From assembly GCF_008831285.2 (NCBI RefSeq), contig NC_045142.1, positions 7,850,713-7,914,712 of the forward strand: a DNA stretch of 64,000 nucleotides, in the 5' to 3' direction. Of the stretch, positions 52,680 to 64,000 are shown in pieces. Both the position numbers and the translations under genes were made by a program. Every line of letters begins with the position of its first letter. Within the stretch, counting starts at the first letter, position 1. Below the pieces are notes generated by a model that made no database searches, was not told the origin of the DNA, and was given only the letters and a program-made list of their open reading frames with translations. The stretch comes from Nymphaea colorata. Taxonomy: Eukaryota > Streptophyta > Magnoliopsida > Nymphaeales > Nymphaeaceae.

Positions 52680-53933
52680 GCATATTTCAAGCAATGGTAT
52701 TCAAATCTCGCACTTGAGAGGTTATGTGCCTATTAATTTCTTAGAATGTTAAATAACTAAACGTCAAGTTCTTGCACATACATGGGAGGACAAAGAGTTC
52801 AATCATGTTTCCTTTTTGTGAAAACTCCAAGAGATTTTGAGTTTCTATTTACTTATGTTATTGGAAGATATATTGCAGTTTCTTTTCTTTTTCCCTTTTG
52901 TACTTAATGCACCCAAATGGTCAAATTCTTTTTATTTAAACTTATTTTTTGATTAATGAACATGCAGCTTCTTGAGACAATTTGTTTAATAAATTGTACA
53001 TGTTCGTATTAAGAATAAAAAAAGATGAACAGGCAAGTTTTTTTCTTTGTTTCTTTTTTTTTTTTTTTGAATTGAGAAATGGAACATGTGATCATTTAGC
53101 TGCATTGGACCTGCCGCTGTAGGACACATGTTGCAACGGCATTTAAACAGAGTTTGCTTTGAAACAACATGTTCTTGGCTTGTTTTGCAATCAAAGCAAA
53201 CTTTTAGTAGCTAAACTTTCATATTCATAATTAGATAAATAAATTCAACTAACAAATTTGCCTTAAAAAACATAAAATATATATATATATAAAAAGGTAT
53301 AGCCATATCACTTTGTAAAGAAGGAAGAAGGGTTATGATCATTCTCATGAATAAAGCACAAAGGAAAAATGATTGCTAGACAAGGTTGGAGTGACGGCCA
53401 AGAACGTTGGAGGCCTTTGTTTAATGCATGATATTGCTACAATGTGTTGGATGCCTTTTGAATATGTGTAGATGAATTTTAGATGCATAAAATAACAAGG
53501 CATTAACCTTTTTCTTTTTCTTTTATTTTTTAAATTATTCCCTTGCAAGATATCTTGATTGGCAATTTATCATAATGTTGCCACCTTCTATGACATGCAT
53601 ATGGCTCACTTTTTCCTCTACTCTGCACCGGTGAGGAAACGGGCGCCCCCCTTCTCCGTATGGCTGTTCAAATAGTGAACTAACTCGAGTTTGACTCGAA
53701 CTCGCTTGATAAACTTGACTCGAACTCTGTTCGTTTATTAAACTAGTCGAGTTCCAGTTAATAAATGAACTCGACAACCTAAATGAGTCGAGCTCGAGTT
53801 AAGTCGGTTCTACTCGGTTAAACTCGGGAAGAAAAATAGATAAACTACATCTCATAAAATTATCAAAACAAAAAAGGATTGCAAAAAAAAGGCTCAGGGC
53901 TAGGGCCATCTGATCTAAAAGATCCGGTCGTTT

Positions 53934-53980
<47 letters not shown>

Positions 53981-56900
53981 GGGGAAGGCACAATTTGGTT
54001 TTTTGCAACTATACGAACCTCTACGTATTTCGTACTTACGGAATTTGCATCGTCCAGTCACAAACGGCCACGGCATTCAACCTTTAGAACTAAAATTATG
54101 ATTTTTAATGCTGATAACAAAAGTGGTACGTCCCCAGAATTACTACGATGTTTAAAAAAATTTGTTTTCCTTTCCAGTACGTATCGTTACATATATATAC
54201 ACGTTATATTGTTAGATTTATTTTTTTTAAAATCAAATCATACAGTTCACAGATGGATCACATGCAAATTAGGTTTTCAAACTAAGTTACGTGAAAGTTA
54301 TCTTTCTTAATTGATGATTTTCTTTTGAGTTGACGGTCGATAATCGTTTTATTAAAATGATCAAACGAGTGAAGTTAGTGGACATAGTATTCATATGCAG
54401 CGGTGCTAAGGAAAAAAATTCATCACAACCACAACAAGATCATATTCTATATGAAAGTAATAATAGCAAATTTACTAAACCAATACCAGAAAGCATATAT
54501 AAAACCAATATAAAAAAAAATTACAACAATAATAATATGTGCTAAGACACAAATCACTAGTCTATATACATGTATATGCATGTGTGTGTGTGTGTGTTAC
54601 ACCCACAATATAGACGCCTTGGTTATATTATTGCACTCAAAGCTTATATATAAATTCAGCATCAACTATTTGATGGGATCGACATCTCAGGTCATGTTCT
54701 TCACACACACACACACACACACAAAAGCAGAGAGGGAGAATTTTCACGTCTTAATAATTAATACATTACAAGTTTTGGTTTTTCGAGTTCTTAAAATACT
54801 TGTTTATGTCGCAATCACATGATCTTGCAAGTTGCTTTTCTATAAAAATGCTCATACGTCATCATGTTTGGACAACAAAAAAATCTACCATTTATGAAAA
54901 ACAAACTTCTAAGTGGATCTTGGTGCACCTTGGGATAAATATATATCTAGACATATACATATGCACGTATGTGTGTATTTAGCTCTCAGTGTGATAATCT
55001 TTTGCAACTTATATGCCTTACACCATTGAACTTGATTGTGACAGCAGCCAATGATCGAAATTCATATCACTTTGTTCCAGGCTGCAGGCCAAGTGCTAGT
55101 ATTGCCAGAAATGAACTGATAGTCACTAGAATCTCAATCTGAACGAGAATCAGATTTGATGAGGATAAGAGAATATGGTAGTGATGGACTGGGTAGAAAC
55201 AGAATGGAAACATGCACATTGGAGCGGATCTTCATTTGAATATGCTTACTAGACTCAGAAATGGAGCTTAAACCAAACTCAAGAACACTTCTAATTGGCA
55301 ATCTGACGCCCATCAGAATGCACATTTTTGTCTTAAGGGATCCAAATCTGCAAACGATCTTATTTAGTTTTAGATATCTAAGATTGCAAATCTCCATTTT
55401 TTCCTCTTCATGCTAAGTGGTAGGTTATGCCTTAGGAATATCGGGTTTTAAGGCTGTAAGAAGTTCCCTGGAGTCTTGACTTCCAATGCTTTCAAATTAG
55501 TAGAGTTGAAATTGTTTCGGCTTGTTAGCTTTCATCTTTTAATTCTTGTTTGGAAAAGAACCCGGGCTTGGACCCCTCTGGAAGCAGTAAAAAATCCCCA
55601 CCCCAGGTTTTATACATTACCTTACCGAAAAGAAAGACGAGAAGCCAAAATCGAATGCTGCAATTGTACCACTGGCGATGTAAGCAGATTAGATGCAGCT
55701 GCCACCACATCTGTTTAATCAAAGTTGGGAGTCCAATTCAATTGCACAAAATACAAACATGAATCAAGGCTCATACATTTTTTTGATTTCAGATTTCTGC
55801 CAAAATCAGATTGTCCTTATATGAGGAAACCTTACACTTGAATTGGAAAAAATCCATAATCAGAATTCCTTTTCGAATCCATATAACTGGGTTCAAATTC
55901 ACGTAAGACATTCGATAGTTTCTGAACAATCGAAATTCCTAGCTCAAATCCAATTCTTAGATATTTTCTTCAGCCATTAGCTCTCATTAGGAGAATGGAA
56001 TGAGAGGTCGTTGGCACACCAGGAAAAGTGGAAACTGCAAGTTCCTGTATTTAGCAGATAGAGCCACCCTGACAAGGGACAGTTATGGCTAAGAAGCTCC
56101 CAAAGAAAAGTAGGGCAAGCACAAGGGAATCCAACCCCTTCAAATCCATAAAAAAATATACACTGAACGGTTTATTTACAAAACAGTTTACAATTTTGCT
56201 TCATAAACAGGGAGACAAGTACATCTACGCGATTAGAGACTAAATCTTGAGAGAAAGACCCCTGTACCTCTCCTACATAAACTTGTAATGAATTTACAGA
56301 CCTTACGAAATGAAAATTAAGGTCTACAGATAGATTGAACTCGATGAGAATTGAATGGCAGGACTAACGAGAAAGGATTGAATAAAGTATGTCTCAACCC
56401 TGGACTTAAGACTACCAAATATACCGGAAGCATCTGGATGTTGAGAGGAAAGTCAACTTTTTTAATGACTTCAATAGCAAAACTCTTGTTTCTTAAGTAG
56501 CCAATGGGTAAAATTTAACTCATCAACTGGAGTAAGACAGGATCTATCTGAACCTTCTCGTGGTATAATGCTTCTCACACACATACTGTACAGATGAAGG
56601 TGCTGCAACTTAAGAACCCTGCACAGTGAACATACTTGAAGTTAGACATTGAACATACAACCTTCTCTAGTCTCTCTCTTCTATGTCATTCCCAAAAACA
56701 ATGTCCACATTCTCCCTTATGTATTCTAGAACTCTCTTTGATAAATCCAACTGCACAATATAAATTATACTCAAGTGCCCAAAATGCTGGAGCAAAAACA
56801 TGAATGCATAGAACAAAGCTAAGACTGCTGAATCGAAAGCCTTTAAAAAAAGCCAACATTCTGATTTTCATTATTTTATTTTCAACTTATATTTGTGACC

Positions 56901-58224
56901 ATGTAAGATCATCACACACACACACACATATATGACAGTATTGTGCTAGAAGTTCTTTCAGTTTTTAACCGTCCCCTTCCCTTGCTGGCTCTAAATATAG
57001 AGTACCGATGCATTTCTAAGCATTATGTGACAAATATTTATACACACAAACACACACACCCCTTTTATCTTGTGGTTTAGTGCACATTGTGAAATTGTAT
57101 TGTAATTGGCCTTGAGTGACATCATTTCTTTCATTTTGAGCTACTTTGTGAGGATTCTTACATCTAGTTTTGTTAGGTTATATCCCCAAACCAGGTCTGC
57201 TGACCTGTATCTCACTGGGTTTGAATGTCATGCACCTGTATTTCATAGGTTTTGGTCTAAAACACACACTAGAAATAGCTTCATTCAACTCAGCAAAACA
57301 GCACTCAAAGAGCCATACAGAAAGGAAGTCTTAAACAGCAATATATAAGACACAATGAGGAGCTGCTTGGGTCTCCAACGGCTGGAACTCTAGCCGTTGG
57401 AGAGTTCTGCGGCTAGAAATACAGCAGAAAACATTCTGCTGAACAGAACACAAAGATAAATTACAAAATATAAAAATAGGAAAATTAAGAAAAGAGAACT
57501 ATAATATTATGATTTAAGGTTATCCTGTCACTCACCAACCGGCCATCAAAAATAAAAGAGAGAAAGGAAAAAGAAGCAAACACCAGTTAGCCATTTCCCT
57601 GCCATCTATCAGTCAAGAAAGCAACTGGCTGGGGTCAATGCTAAATTTCAGTCCACATTCTGGCCAATGGATGGTTGAAATGGTTGAAGCTGGAAAAAAT
57701 AAAAAAGCACATAAATTCCTACAATCACAGACCAGATAAAACGGATTGATCTATGGTTAACTGGAAAAAAATATTAGTGCTCCTTTTCCACCAGAAAAGG
57801 GTCAAAAAGAGCTAACAACCCACAGTCATTGTTCATAGCAACATGGTGAAGAAAGCCCACGAAACTGATTTCGGGATAGGAGATAGCTTCTTCAAAATAA
57901 AAACTAAAGTTATTGAGGTCAATCTGGGTTTCAGGCTAAACCAACTGGACGATGCTGTGTAATGATAACTACATATATCAATATGCCTGGCCGATGTAAC
58001 TGCAAGCAAGTTGGCTACTTTGTCTTTCTACAACCCCATGTCTACAATAGACCCAGTCCCTTTATCCATGGCTGGGTAAAAAGCTTTAATGTTAAGAGTT
58101 CTTACCTTGTCTTTTAAAAACAAAGATATATATCCAAGTACAACAAAGTGGACTATCATATTATGTTCTATCACTTTAATAAGAGCTAGAAGTGAACTAG
58201 CAAAAGACCTGTTTGTTCCCACGT
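52680..58224. other. Gene-poor DNA and DCAF8 3' flank
   Basis: Contains a CTCGAGTT-rich repeat fragment (about 53660-53830), (TG)n at 54581-54597, (CA)n at 54701-54722, (CA)n near 56912-56930 and otherwise anonymous DNA. The last few hundred bases before 58225 likely include the DCAF8 3'UTR. I see no protein gene. Confidence 0.6.
53934..53980. repeat. Compound (TA)n(GA)n microsatellite
   Basis: About 13 TA units followed by about 11 GA units, the same order as at 52578. A shorter version occurs near 44700-44720. Confidence 0.9.
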
Positions 58225-60080
58225 CTAGGTAATGTTGCACTCTCTAGGATTTGAAGAAGGATCTTCATCAGATGCTGCATCACTATCAGAAATTCCTAAG
58301 ACATAAGCCTCCCCGTCATCATCCTCATCAAAATCAAAATCTGCTCTTGAATATCTCCTTTCAATGTATGCAAATGTCTGTCTTCTCTGCAGCCTTAGCA
58401 CACGCATAATTACATCAGGAGTTAGTGTTATGCGTGAACGATCTTCTCTGCCTTGTCTGTTTGATTCCATAATCTGCAGAAAGTAAGCCTATGTCAGTAT
58501 TGTGCAGAAAGGAGATATATGGATTAGAATGTATGAAGTAATTTTCTAGACTACCTCTTTCACATTGTCAGGCAATGGAATGATATCCCTAGCAATTGGT
58601 GACCAGAGCTTGACATTCTTCTCTATTCCACTGGTTGCAAGAACAGTCATGCAAGGGTGAGGCTCAAGGCAATTCACAATATGCATGTCACCAAGCATTA
58701 TGCGAAGTAGTTCACCTCCTTTCTTCCTCCACATGAATATATGACCGCAGTCTGAACCACTAATGACATACTCATCATTAGGGCCGAAGAAACTCACACC
58801 TTTAACAGTTTGCGAATTTCGGTGACCTATGTAAGCCTGTGGATGGTCCAGTTCCTGCAACTTCTCAGCCGGGATTGACTTTGGGTTTGGCCCCATTCCC
58901 ATATCCTTTTGGAACAGGTAGACGAGCTCATCATTATAGGAGACAAGTAACTCACTCATGTTAGAATATGCTAGCCCTGTGATGTGAACATTATCATTAC
59001 CAATCAGGTGATTTGGTGAAAATGTGTCTAATGGTCGATCTCTATTGCTTGATGCATCACATTGATAGTTCCTTACGTCATAGACACGGGCATATTCATC
59101 AAAGCCAGCTACTGTGAAATGGTTTGGATTGTGAGGGTCAATAACAATTGCATTTAACTGTATGTTCCTGTTGGAATGTCCATTCTCTGTTAACAAAGAG
59201 CAAGTAAAAAGCTTGGTGGCAGGAGGGCATCGAAGATCAAACTGCAAAAATTTGTTTCCAAAAGAAAAAAAATCAGCACGGGAACTGACTATCAAGAATT
59301 GGAAATCAAACAAATAATGGCTTCCAACATACACGTTGTACTACACCATCTTCCCCGCAGCTGTAAAATATGTACGGACTTCCTGGTTCTATCGCAAGCT
59401 TGTGCACACGACCATCATGCTCGCCTAATTGTTTTGTCTCAACTCTCCCATTCTCCATAATCTGCCCAAATCTAACCTGAAAACAGAATGAAAAATTGCC
59501 TTAGATGTACAATTTTCAAAGGGAACTTGTTTCATCTGCTTGAAACAAATAGGCATCAAATATTAGTAAAAACAAGGACAGCAGGCCAGTTAAAAGTGCA
59601 TTCATAGGCCAATGTCATAACAAAAGATACTTAGGGCAACAATATAACTTGACATCGGATGAACTACAATTTACAAATGGAGAACAATTCAGGCAGCTAA
59701 AAAGGCAGAACTAAGAGAAGGAACTCTGGGATACAATATAGCCGCAAGGGGAGATTCAATCTCCAACTCCTACACTACCATTTACATACCTTACATGCTT
59801 AACATAATCATAAACTTTGTGATAATCCACTACAAACTTTACTCTTCAGATTATTTCTTACATAGTTTCTTATGTCACTCTTCCTTATCACAATATCAGC
59901 AAACCATTGTTGATCAAGGTCAGATTTTGGGTATATATTATGATATTATGTATGAGTATCCTTTCTATGTAGCCAGAAGAAGAATCCAAACACAAATCGG
60001 TCAAGCCCCTAAAAGAACTAGTGGAGACCAGACAGTTTCCCTTTCATGGAGCCGATACAGCTCCCAAGTTGGTCAAGTCA

Positions 60081-60111
<31 letters not shown>

Positions 60112-60607
60112 GATGTTGCCTGTTTCTGCCTTGTGTGCATGGTTTTCTTCCCTGTTTAACATGCTTTTTATTTAATGTGTTACAGCATTTTCTTATATAT
60201 AATATATATATATATATAGCATGTGGTTTTGTGAGCACATAATCTTTTCCATTAACAAGCTTCCAACCAAACAAAATCAGAGATATGTAGTATGTACACA
60301 AAAGATTATATTTCCTTCAGGTAAGGAACAACACCAGAATAAATAAAATAATGACCTGCCCATCAGCAGCAGATGTTATTACGCTACAATTATTGGTGAA
60401 AGGCATGACACGAGCTTGAAAGACATTATCTTCATGCCCAGAATAATATGAAAACTTTTTCATCTTCTGTGCCCAGTTCCAAAATATAATCTGCTTGTCA
60501 TCAGAACCTGAAACAAGAAGATCTCCAGTAGGATTGAAATGCACAGTATTTACACAACCATCATGAGCAGATAACTTTACATAGAGATCCATCCGCTTAA
60601 TAAGATC
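58225..60607 (-). CDS. DCAF8: DCAF8-type WD40 protein, first exon not found
   Basis: A WD40 propeller of the DCAF8 group, predicted substrate receptor of the CUL4-DDB1 ubiquitin ligase. Four coding exons, in order: 60607-60356 (84 codons), 59476-59333 (48), 59241-58555 (229) and 58473-58225 (83 with TAG). They join in phase 0 to 443 aa. The first begins DLIKRMDLYVKLSAHDGCVN and holds the first WD repeats (LVSGSDDKQIIFWNW). The donor at 59333/59332 is CGT|GTATGT, giving VVQRFDLRC, where FDLR is a DDB1-binding WDXR-like box; EYARVYDVR is a second. Repeats such as YVISGSDCGHIFMWRKKGG and VLATSGIEKNVKLWSP follow. The C-terminus (ITLTPDVIMRVLRLQRR, then acidic) matches plant members. Relatives are about 490 aa, so about 50 N-terminal residues are missing; I found no convincing exon for them up to 64000. 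Confidence 0.9.
60079..60110. repeat. (TG)n(TA)n microsatellite in DCAF8 intron
   Basis: About ten TG units followed by about five TA units within the 59477-60355 intron. A second (TA)n lies near 60194-60218. Confidence 0.9.
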
Positions 60608-63211
60608 CTGAAAATGGAAGGCCAGAAAAACAGCATCAATAGTAATCAGTGACCAGGAATATGATGCAAAAAAAGGCATACATTTTACGGCTGTAAGTTC
60701 GAAGAAATTTGCAAGGTCACAAAATGTAAGATAAATCATTCTATGCTATCTCTCTCTCTTTTTCTGTATCTACATATATATCTTAGAAGCTCAAAAGAAG
60801 TAAAAAGGAAAGAACGTTATATTAAAATTTTAAATAATATTGCCAATGTTCCAGAATGGTCCAGGGAAGAATAATGATTTTTTAAAAAAGTTTATGAACA
60901 AAGAGGTTTTCGAAAAATCCTTTTTTTTATTTTGCCAAATCCCTCTCCTGCTCTCGCCCCTCTCATCCTCTACTCTCTCACTCTCTTTCTCTCAACGACA
61001 CCAAACTCTCTCTCTCTCAGTCTCTCTCCTATCCCTGTCCACCAGAGGGCCTGTGCTTGTTGTGGCAGCCAAGGTAAACCTTCTCCTTCATCATCGTCTT
61101 TTTTTCTTTCTTTTCATCTTGTTCATATAATCCTTGAACTTTTGTTTTTTTGTTTACACTGTTATCATTTTACAAAGTTGTTGAGTTAAATATTTTTTTC
61201 CCCCAGTTTTCCTACCTTCCTCTTGGTTAACATGCTGCTGAAGAGAGAGCAGTAAGAGGGGGTAACCTCGGCATTCATGATTGATAATTTATAAATTCCA
61301 AAAAGCCAACTAAGTTCACTAACAAAAAAACATTTGACAATCCTACAAAGACACATTTGATACATTTGCCTAGAGATGAACAGACTTAAAAAGCTGAAAC
61401 CCTAATCCATATTTCATTTACAAAATCTGACAAAACAAGAGATAAACAGTCAACAGACTTAACAATAAGATTCTAACTGCCAAATCCCAGAACAGATCAT
61501 CTTTGTATGATAAAAGCAACAAGAAAAAGAAAATAAATAAACAAGAACAGACACAACAACAGACAAGTAGAAAACAAAGAAACAAGACATAACTGCACAG
61601 ATGCCCATTTCCAAAGAAAAGAAACAAAAACAAGAGAGCGAAGTATGCAAGCACAGACACAAAGCAAAGAAAGGCATAAAGAGAGAGAGAAAGGAAAAGA
61701 AAGAAGTTGATGAAATAAGAGAAAGCAAGACTGACAACGAAAAATAAGACTGACCTGCATCACTGCAAAACTCACCAGAAAACTCTCACCGGCAACCTGA
61801 TTCTTTGTGGGGATGAGTCTAGGAAAATGATTGGGAAGCCAAAGGGTCGACACGATCGACCCAAAGTTCCAAATTTGGGACAGAGTTGGACTAAGTCAAA
61901 ATTGACATAGTCCAAAAATGGATGGACACAGTCCTGGTGCATTGACCGCACCCAACACAGTCAGAGCCATGCCTGGGCCATGTCCAGGAGCGTACCCATC
62001 TATGTCACATGGGTGCAGGCATAGGATACAGAATCTTTCAAGAAAACTTAGGTGCCGGTTCGGCAGGCGTGTGCATGTGTGTGTATACATATATACACAT
62101 GCAGACACACACAAAATTGCTAAACATTCGCTAACATAACTATGTTGATTTAAATCTAAGAAGTCATGAGATCTAGAAAGCATTGCTTTTTGGTATTACC
62201 GCAAGTAAATTAACGTACAAATCTTATTAATAAGGCTAGTACTACCACAGGACTTTTTCAAGCCAATTTGGCCCGTGCGGTGCCCAAGGTTTCCCAAGCC
62301 TTTGGCCAACCCTATGTAGTTGAGATTATTCTCCTTTCTTACCTCTCTCGTGATGTACACAGCTTTCCATGATAAATACATTGCGAGTTTTCTTTATTCA
62401 CACTTTGCTTTCTTTATGCACTTTGCTTTCCAAATGATCTTTGCACCCCTTTCGATGGTTTGAAGGCTGACGGCAAATAGGTTTTTGCCGTGCCGCACGG
62501 ACTGAAGTTGTCAGCCCATGACAAATACAGTGACTAAATTAAATATTAAAAATTAACTTTAAGTTTTAACATGACACGGTTGGGTTGCTTGAGCTAGACT
62601 TCACAAGAACAAATTTGGTCAGGTGCGATTGACTGCATCTGACGCATGTTGACCGTGTCAGATGCCATGTCGAAGCTGAACACATGTCAACGCAGGTGCA
62701 CACCCATGTGATATAGGTACCCATATTTGCACTTGTGTTGCCCAATGCAGACATGGCCATGGGTACCTTGCCCAAACAGATGTATCTGTGTGAAGTAACC
62801 TAACAAAAGTGGGTATGATCCCTGCCAGATATCTGATATGACATTACATATTAAGGATGGAATTGATGTTATGACAAGAATGGCTATGTATCTTCAGGCA
62901 TACTATTCCATTTTAACCATTGATGAAATACTTAATGACTTCCAAGAAAACACGATCCCTATATTGTTAACTAGTGAAGTTGAAGCGAAAACAGACCCTT
63001 GTGTGCTAAAATACCCATGTGATTGAGAATTGAGACAATTTGAAGTAAATTATTAATTGAGCCCTACAACGATATCACCCAAAATATTAGTTGCATTGCG
63101 CTAGGGGAGACCTACATGATGGGTGTAGGTGATAATAACAGATTTGTGGCCATACTGGTTTTCCCTGCACTACGAGACAACTCCTACGTCATCTACCATA
63201 GTTGCTAGGGG
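60608..63211. other. Upstream DNA or first intron of DCAF8
   Basis: The acceptor TTTTCAG just before 60607 shows an upstream exon must exist, so part or all of this stretch is intron. It has a CT-rich tract (60950-61045), GA/AAG-rich DNA (61440-61745) and short TACACATG/GTGTGT runs near 62070-62110. I see no coding exon I would support. Confidence 0.5.
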
Positions 63212-63913
63212 CAATGTTGTAAAACGCGTATCGTAAGCCGTATCGGTCGGGCTTTAAGATGCGCCGTATCGTAACGTATCGTAACCGTATCGTAAATTTT
63301 TAAAAAATAATAATAATAAATCAGAAAAAATAAAAAAATCAGAAAATTCATTAAAAAATCAGAAAAAATTAAAAACTAATAAATTCTTCATAGAAAACAT
63401 GTTTTAGTCTTTTAGATAATGATAGACTTATTATTTTGCTAAATGCTATAAACTTACGCATTCACGCGGATGGTTCATCATTCATACTTCATAGACATCA
63501 AAATTCATAACAATATCATTCTTTTTCATCTTCATCTTCATGGTTTAAAAAAACCCTTTTCCTCCCAATGGGAATCAGTCACCCATGCACAAATCCATGG
63601 TTTAATAGATAATTTCACGGTGAAAATCGATGATTTCACAATGGAAATCGATGATTTCCCTCTAAGGCGGTACAATCTATAGATTAGAAATGAAGAAGGG
63701 GTGGGTTTTTATAAAAAAAAAACTCGAAAAAATGGGGTTCAAGCCCCCTTTTTAGAAATCAGCCCGTATCGTACTGTATCGTACGATACGAGGGCCCGTA
63801 TCGCACGTTTCGTGCGATACATGTACGATACACCCCCATTTATGATACAAGGGGTGTATCGTATCGTATTTTGTAAATGATACGATACGTATCGTACGAT
63901 ACGTACAACACTG
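63212..63913. mobile_element. hAT-like non-autonomous element, copy 2
   Basis: A 702-bp relative of the element at 7663-8482, in the same orientation. Flanks GCTAGGGG (63204-63211) and GTTAGGGG (63914-63921) match at 7 of 8. The left end CAATGTTGTAAAACGCG pairs with CAGTGTTGTACGTATCG, the reverse complement of the right end. It has dense CGTATCG words at both ends and a shared interior with ATCCATGGTTTAAT and an AAATGAAGAAGGGGTGGGTT stretch. No transposase. Confidence 0.8.
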
Positions 63914-64000
63914 GTTAGGGGACGAACCACACCATGCATGACCTAGTGTGGTCAGTTTATTGACATAATGATTAGCCATCCTTGCTCTAATCCCTACCGA

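Noticed and set aside
53799-54310. Frames spanning the (TA)n(GA)n repeat near 53940
   Set aside because: Their YIYIY and RERERE or SLSLSL runs are direct translations of the microsatellite.
61418-61853. Long minus-strand frames upstream of DCAF8, considered as the missing first exon
   Set aside because: They are Leu/Phe/Cys/Ser-rich low-complexity translations of a purine-rich tract and lack the basic, Arg/Ser-rich N-terminus seen in plant DCAF8 proteins. No suitable donor joins them in phase 0.

Overview
This window is nuclear DNA from a flowering plant. The genes are split by GT-AG introns, several over 1 kb. The intergenic DNA is AT-rich and full of microsatellites and small non-autonomous transposons. 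The genes match plant-specific families, or plant forms of eukaryotic families. I cannot name the species from sequence alone. No bacterial genes, CRISPR arrays, rRNA or tRNA genes were seen.

Layout. (1) 73-15007 (+): the 3' nineteen coding exons of a DRP2-type dynamin, which makes vesicle-scission GTPase. The 5' exon or exons lie left of the window. Its introns carry three small inverted-repeat transposons. (2) 19352-23990 (-): a complete seven-exon SYP61-type Qc-SNARE of the trans-Golgi network, convergent with DRP2, with a likely 5'UTR intron and a TATA box near 25270. (3) 27483-28306 and 31294-32163 (+): a tandem duplicate of a two-exon RCI2/PMP3 membrane-peptide gene. The right copy is intact (54 aa). 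The left copy has a 1-base insertion in exon 2 and has lost the G-box and TATA box of the right copy. (4) 34996-37217 (-): a 555-aa coiled-coil protein of the ICR/RIP family (ROP GTPase effector scaffolds), probably with a 2.4-kb leader intron. (5) 41.5-58.2 kb: a gene-poor block of degenerate small transposons, a short TRIM-like LTR with primer-binding site, tandem repeats and long (TA)n/(GA)n tracts. (6) 58225-60607 (-): four coding exons of a DCAF8-type WD40 protein (CUL4-DDB1 substrate receptor). Its first exon was not found. (7) 60.6-64 kb: non-coding, ending in a second copy of the hAT-like element found in the DRP2 intron.

Three of the five gene loci act in membrane traffic or cell polarity: DRP2 in clathrin vesicle scission, SYP61 in TGN/plasma-membrane fusion, and ICR in ROP polarity signalling. 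They have separate promoters, and nothing here shows they work as a unit.

The most informative observations are: the hAT-like element family with 8-bp target duplications, perfect in one copy; the decaying RCI2 duplicate; a competing in-frame splice acceptor in DRP2; a nested transposon insertion; a transposon inside one unit of a three-unit tandem array; and the TRIM-like LTR. I found no convincing new multigene system.
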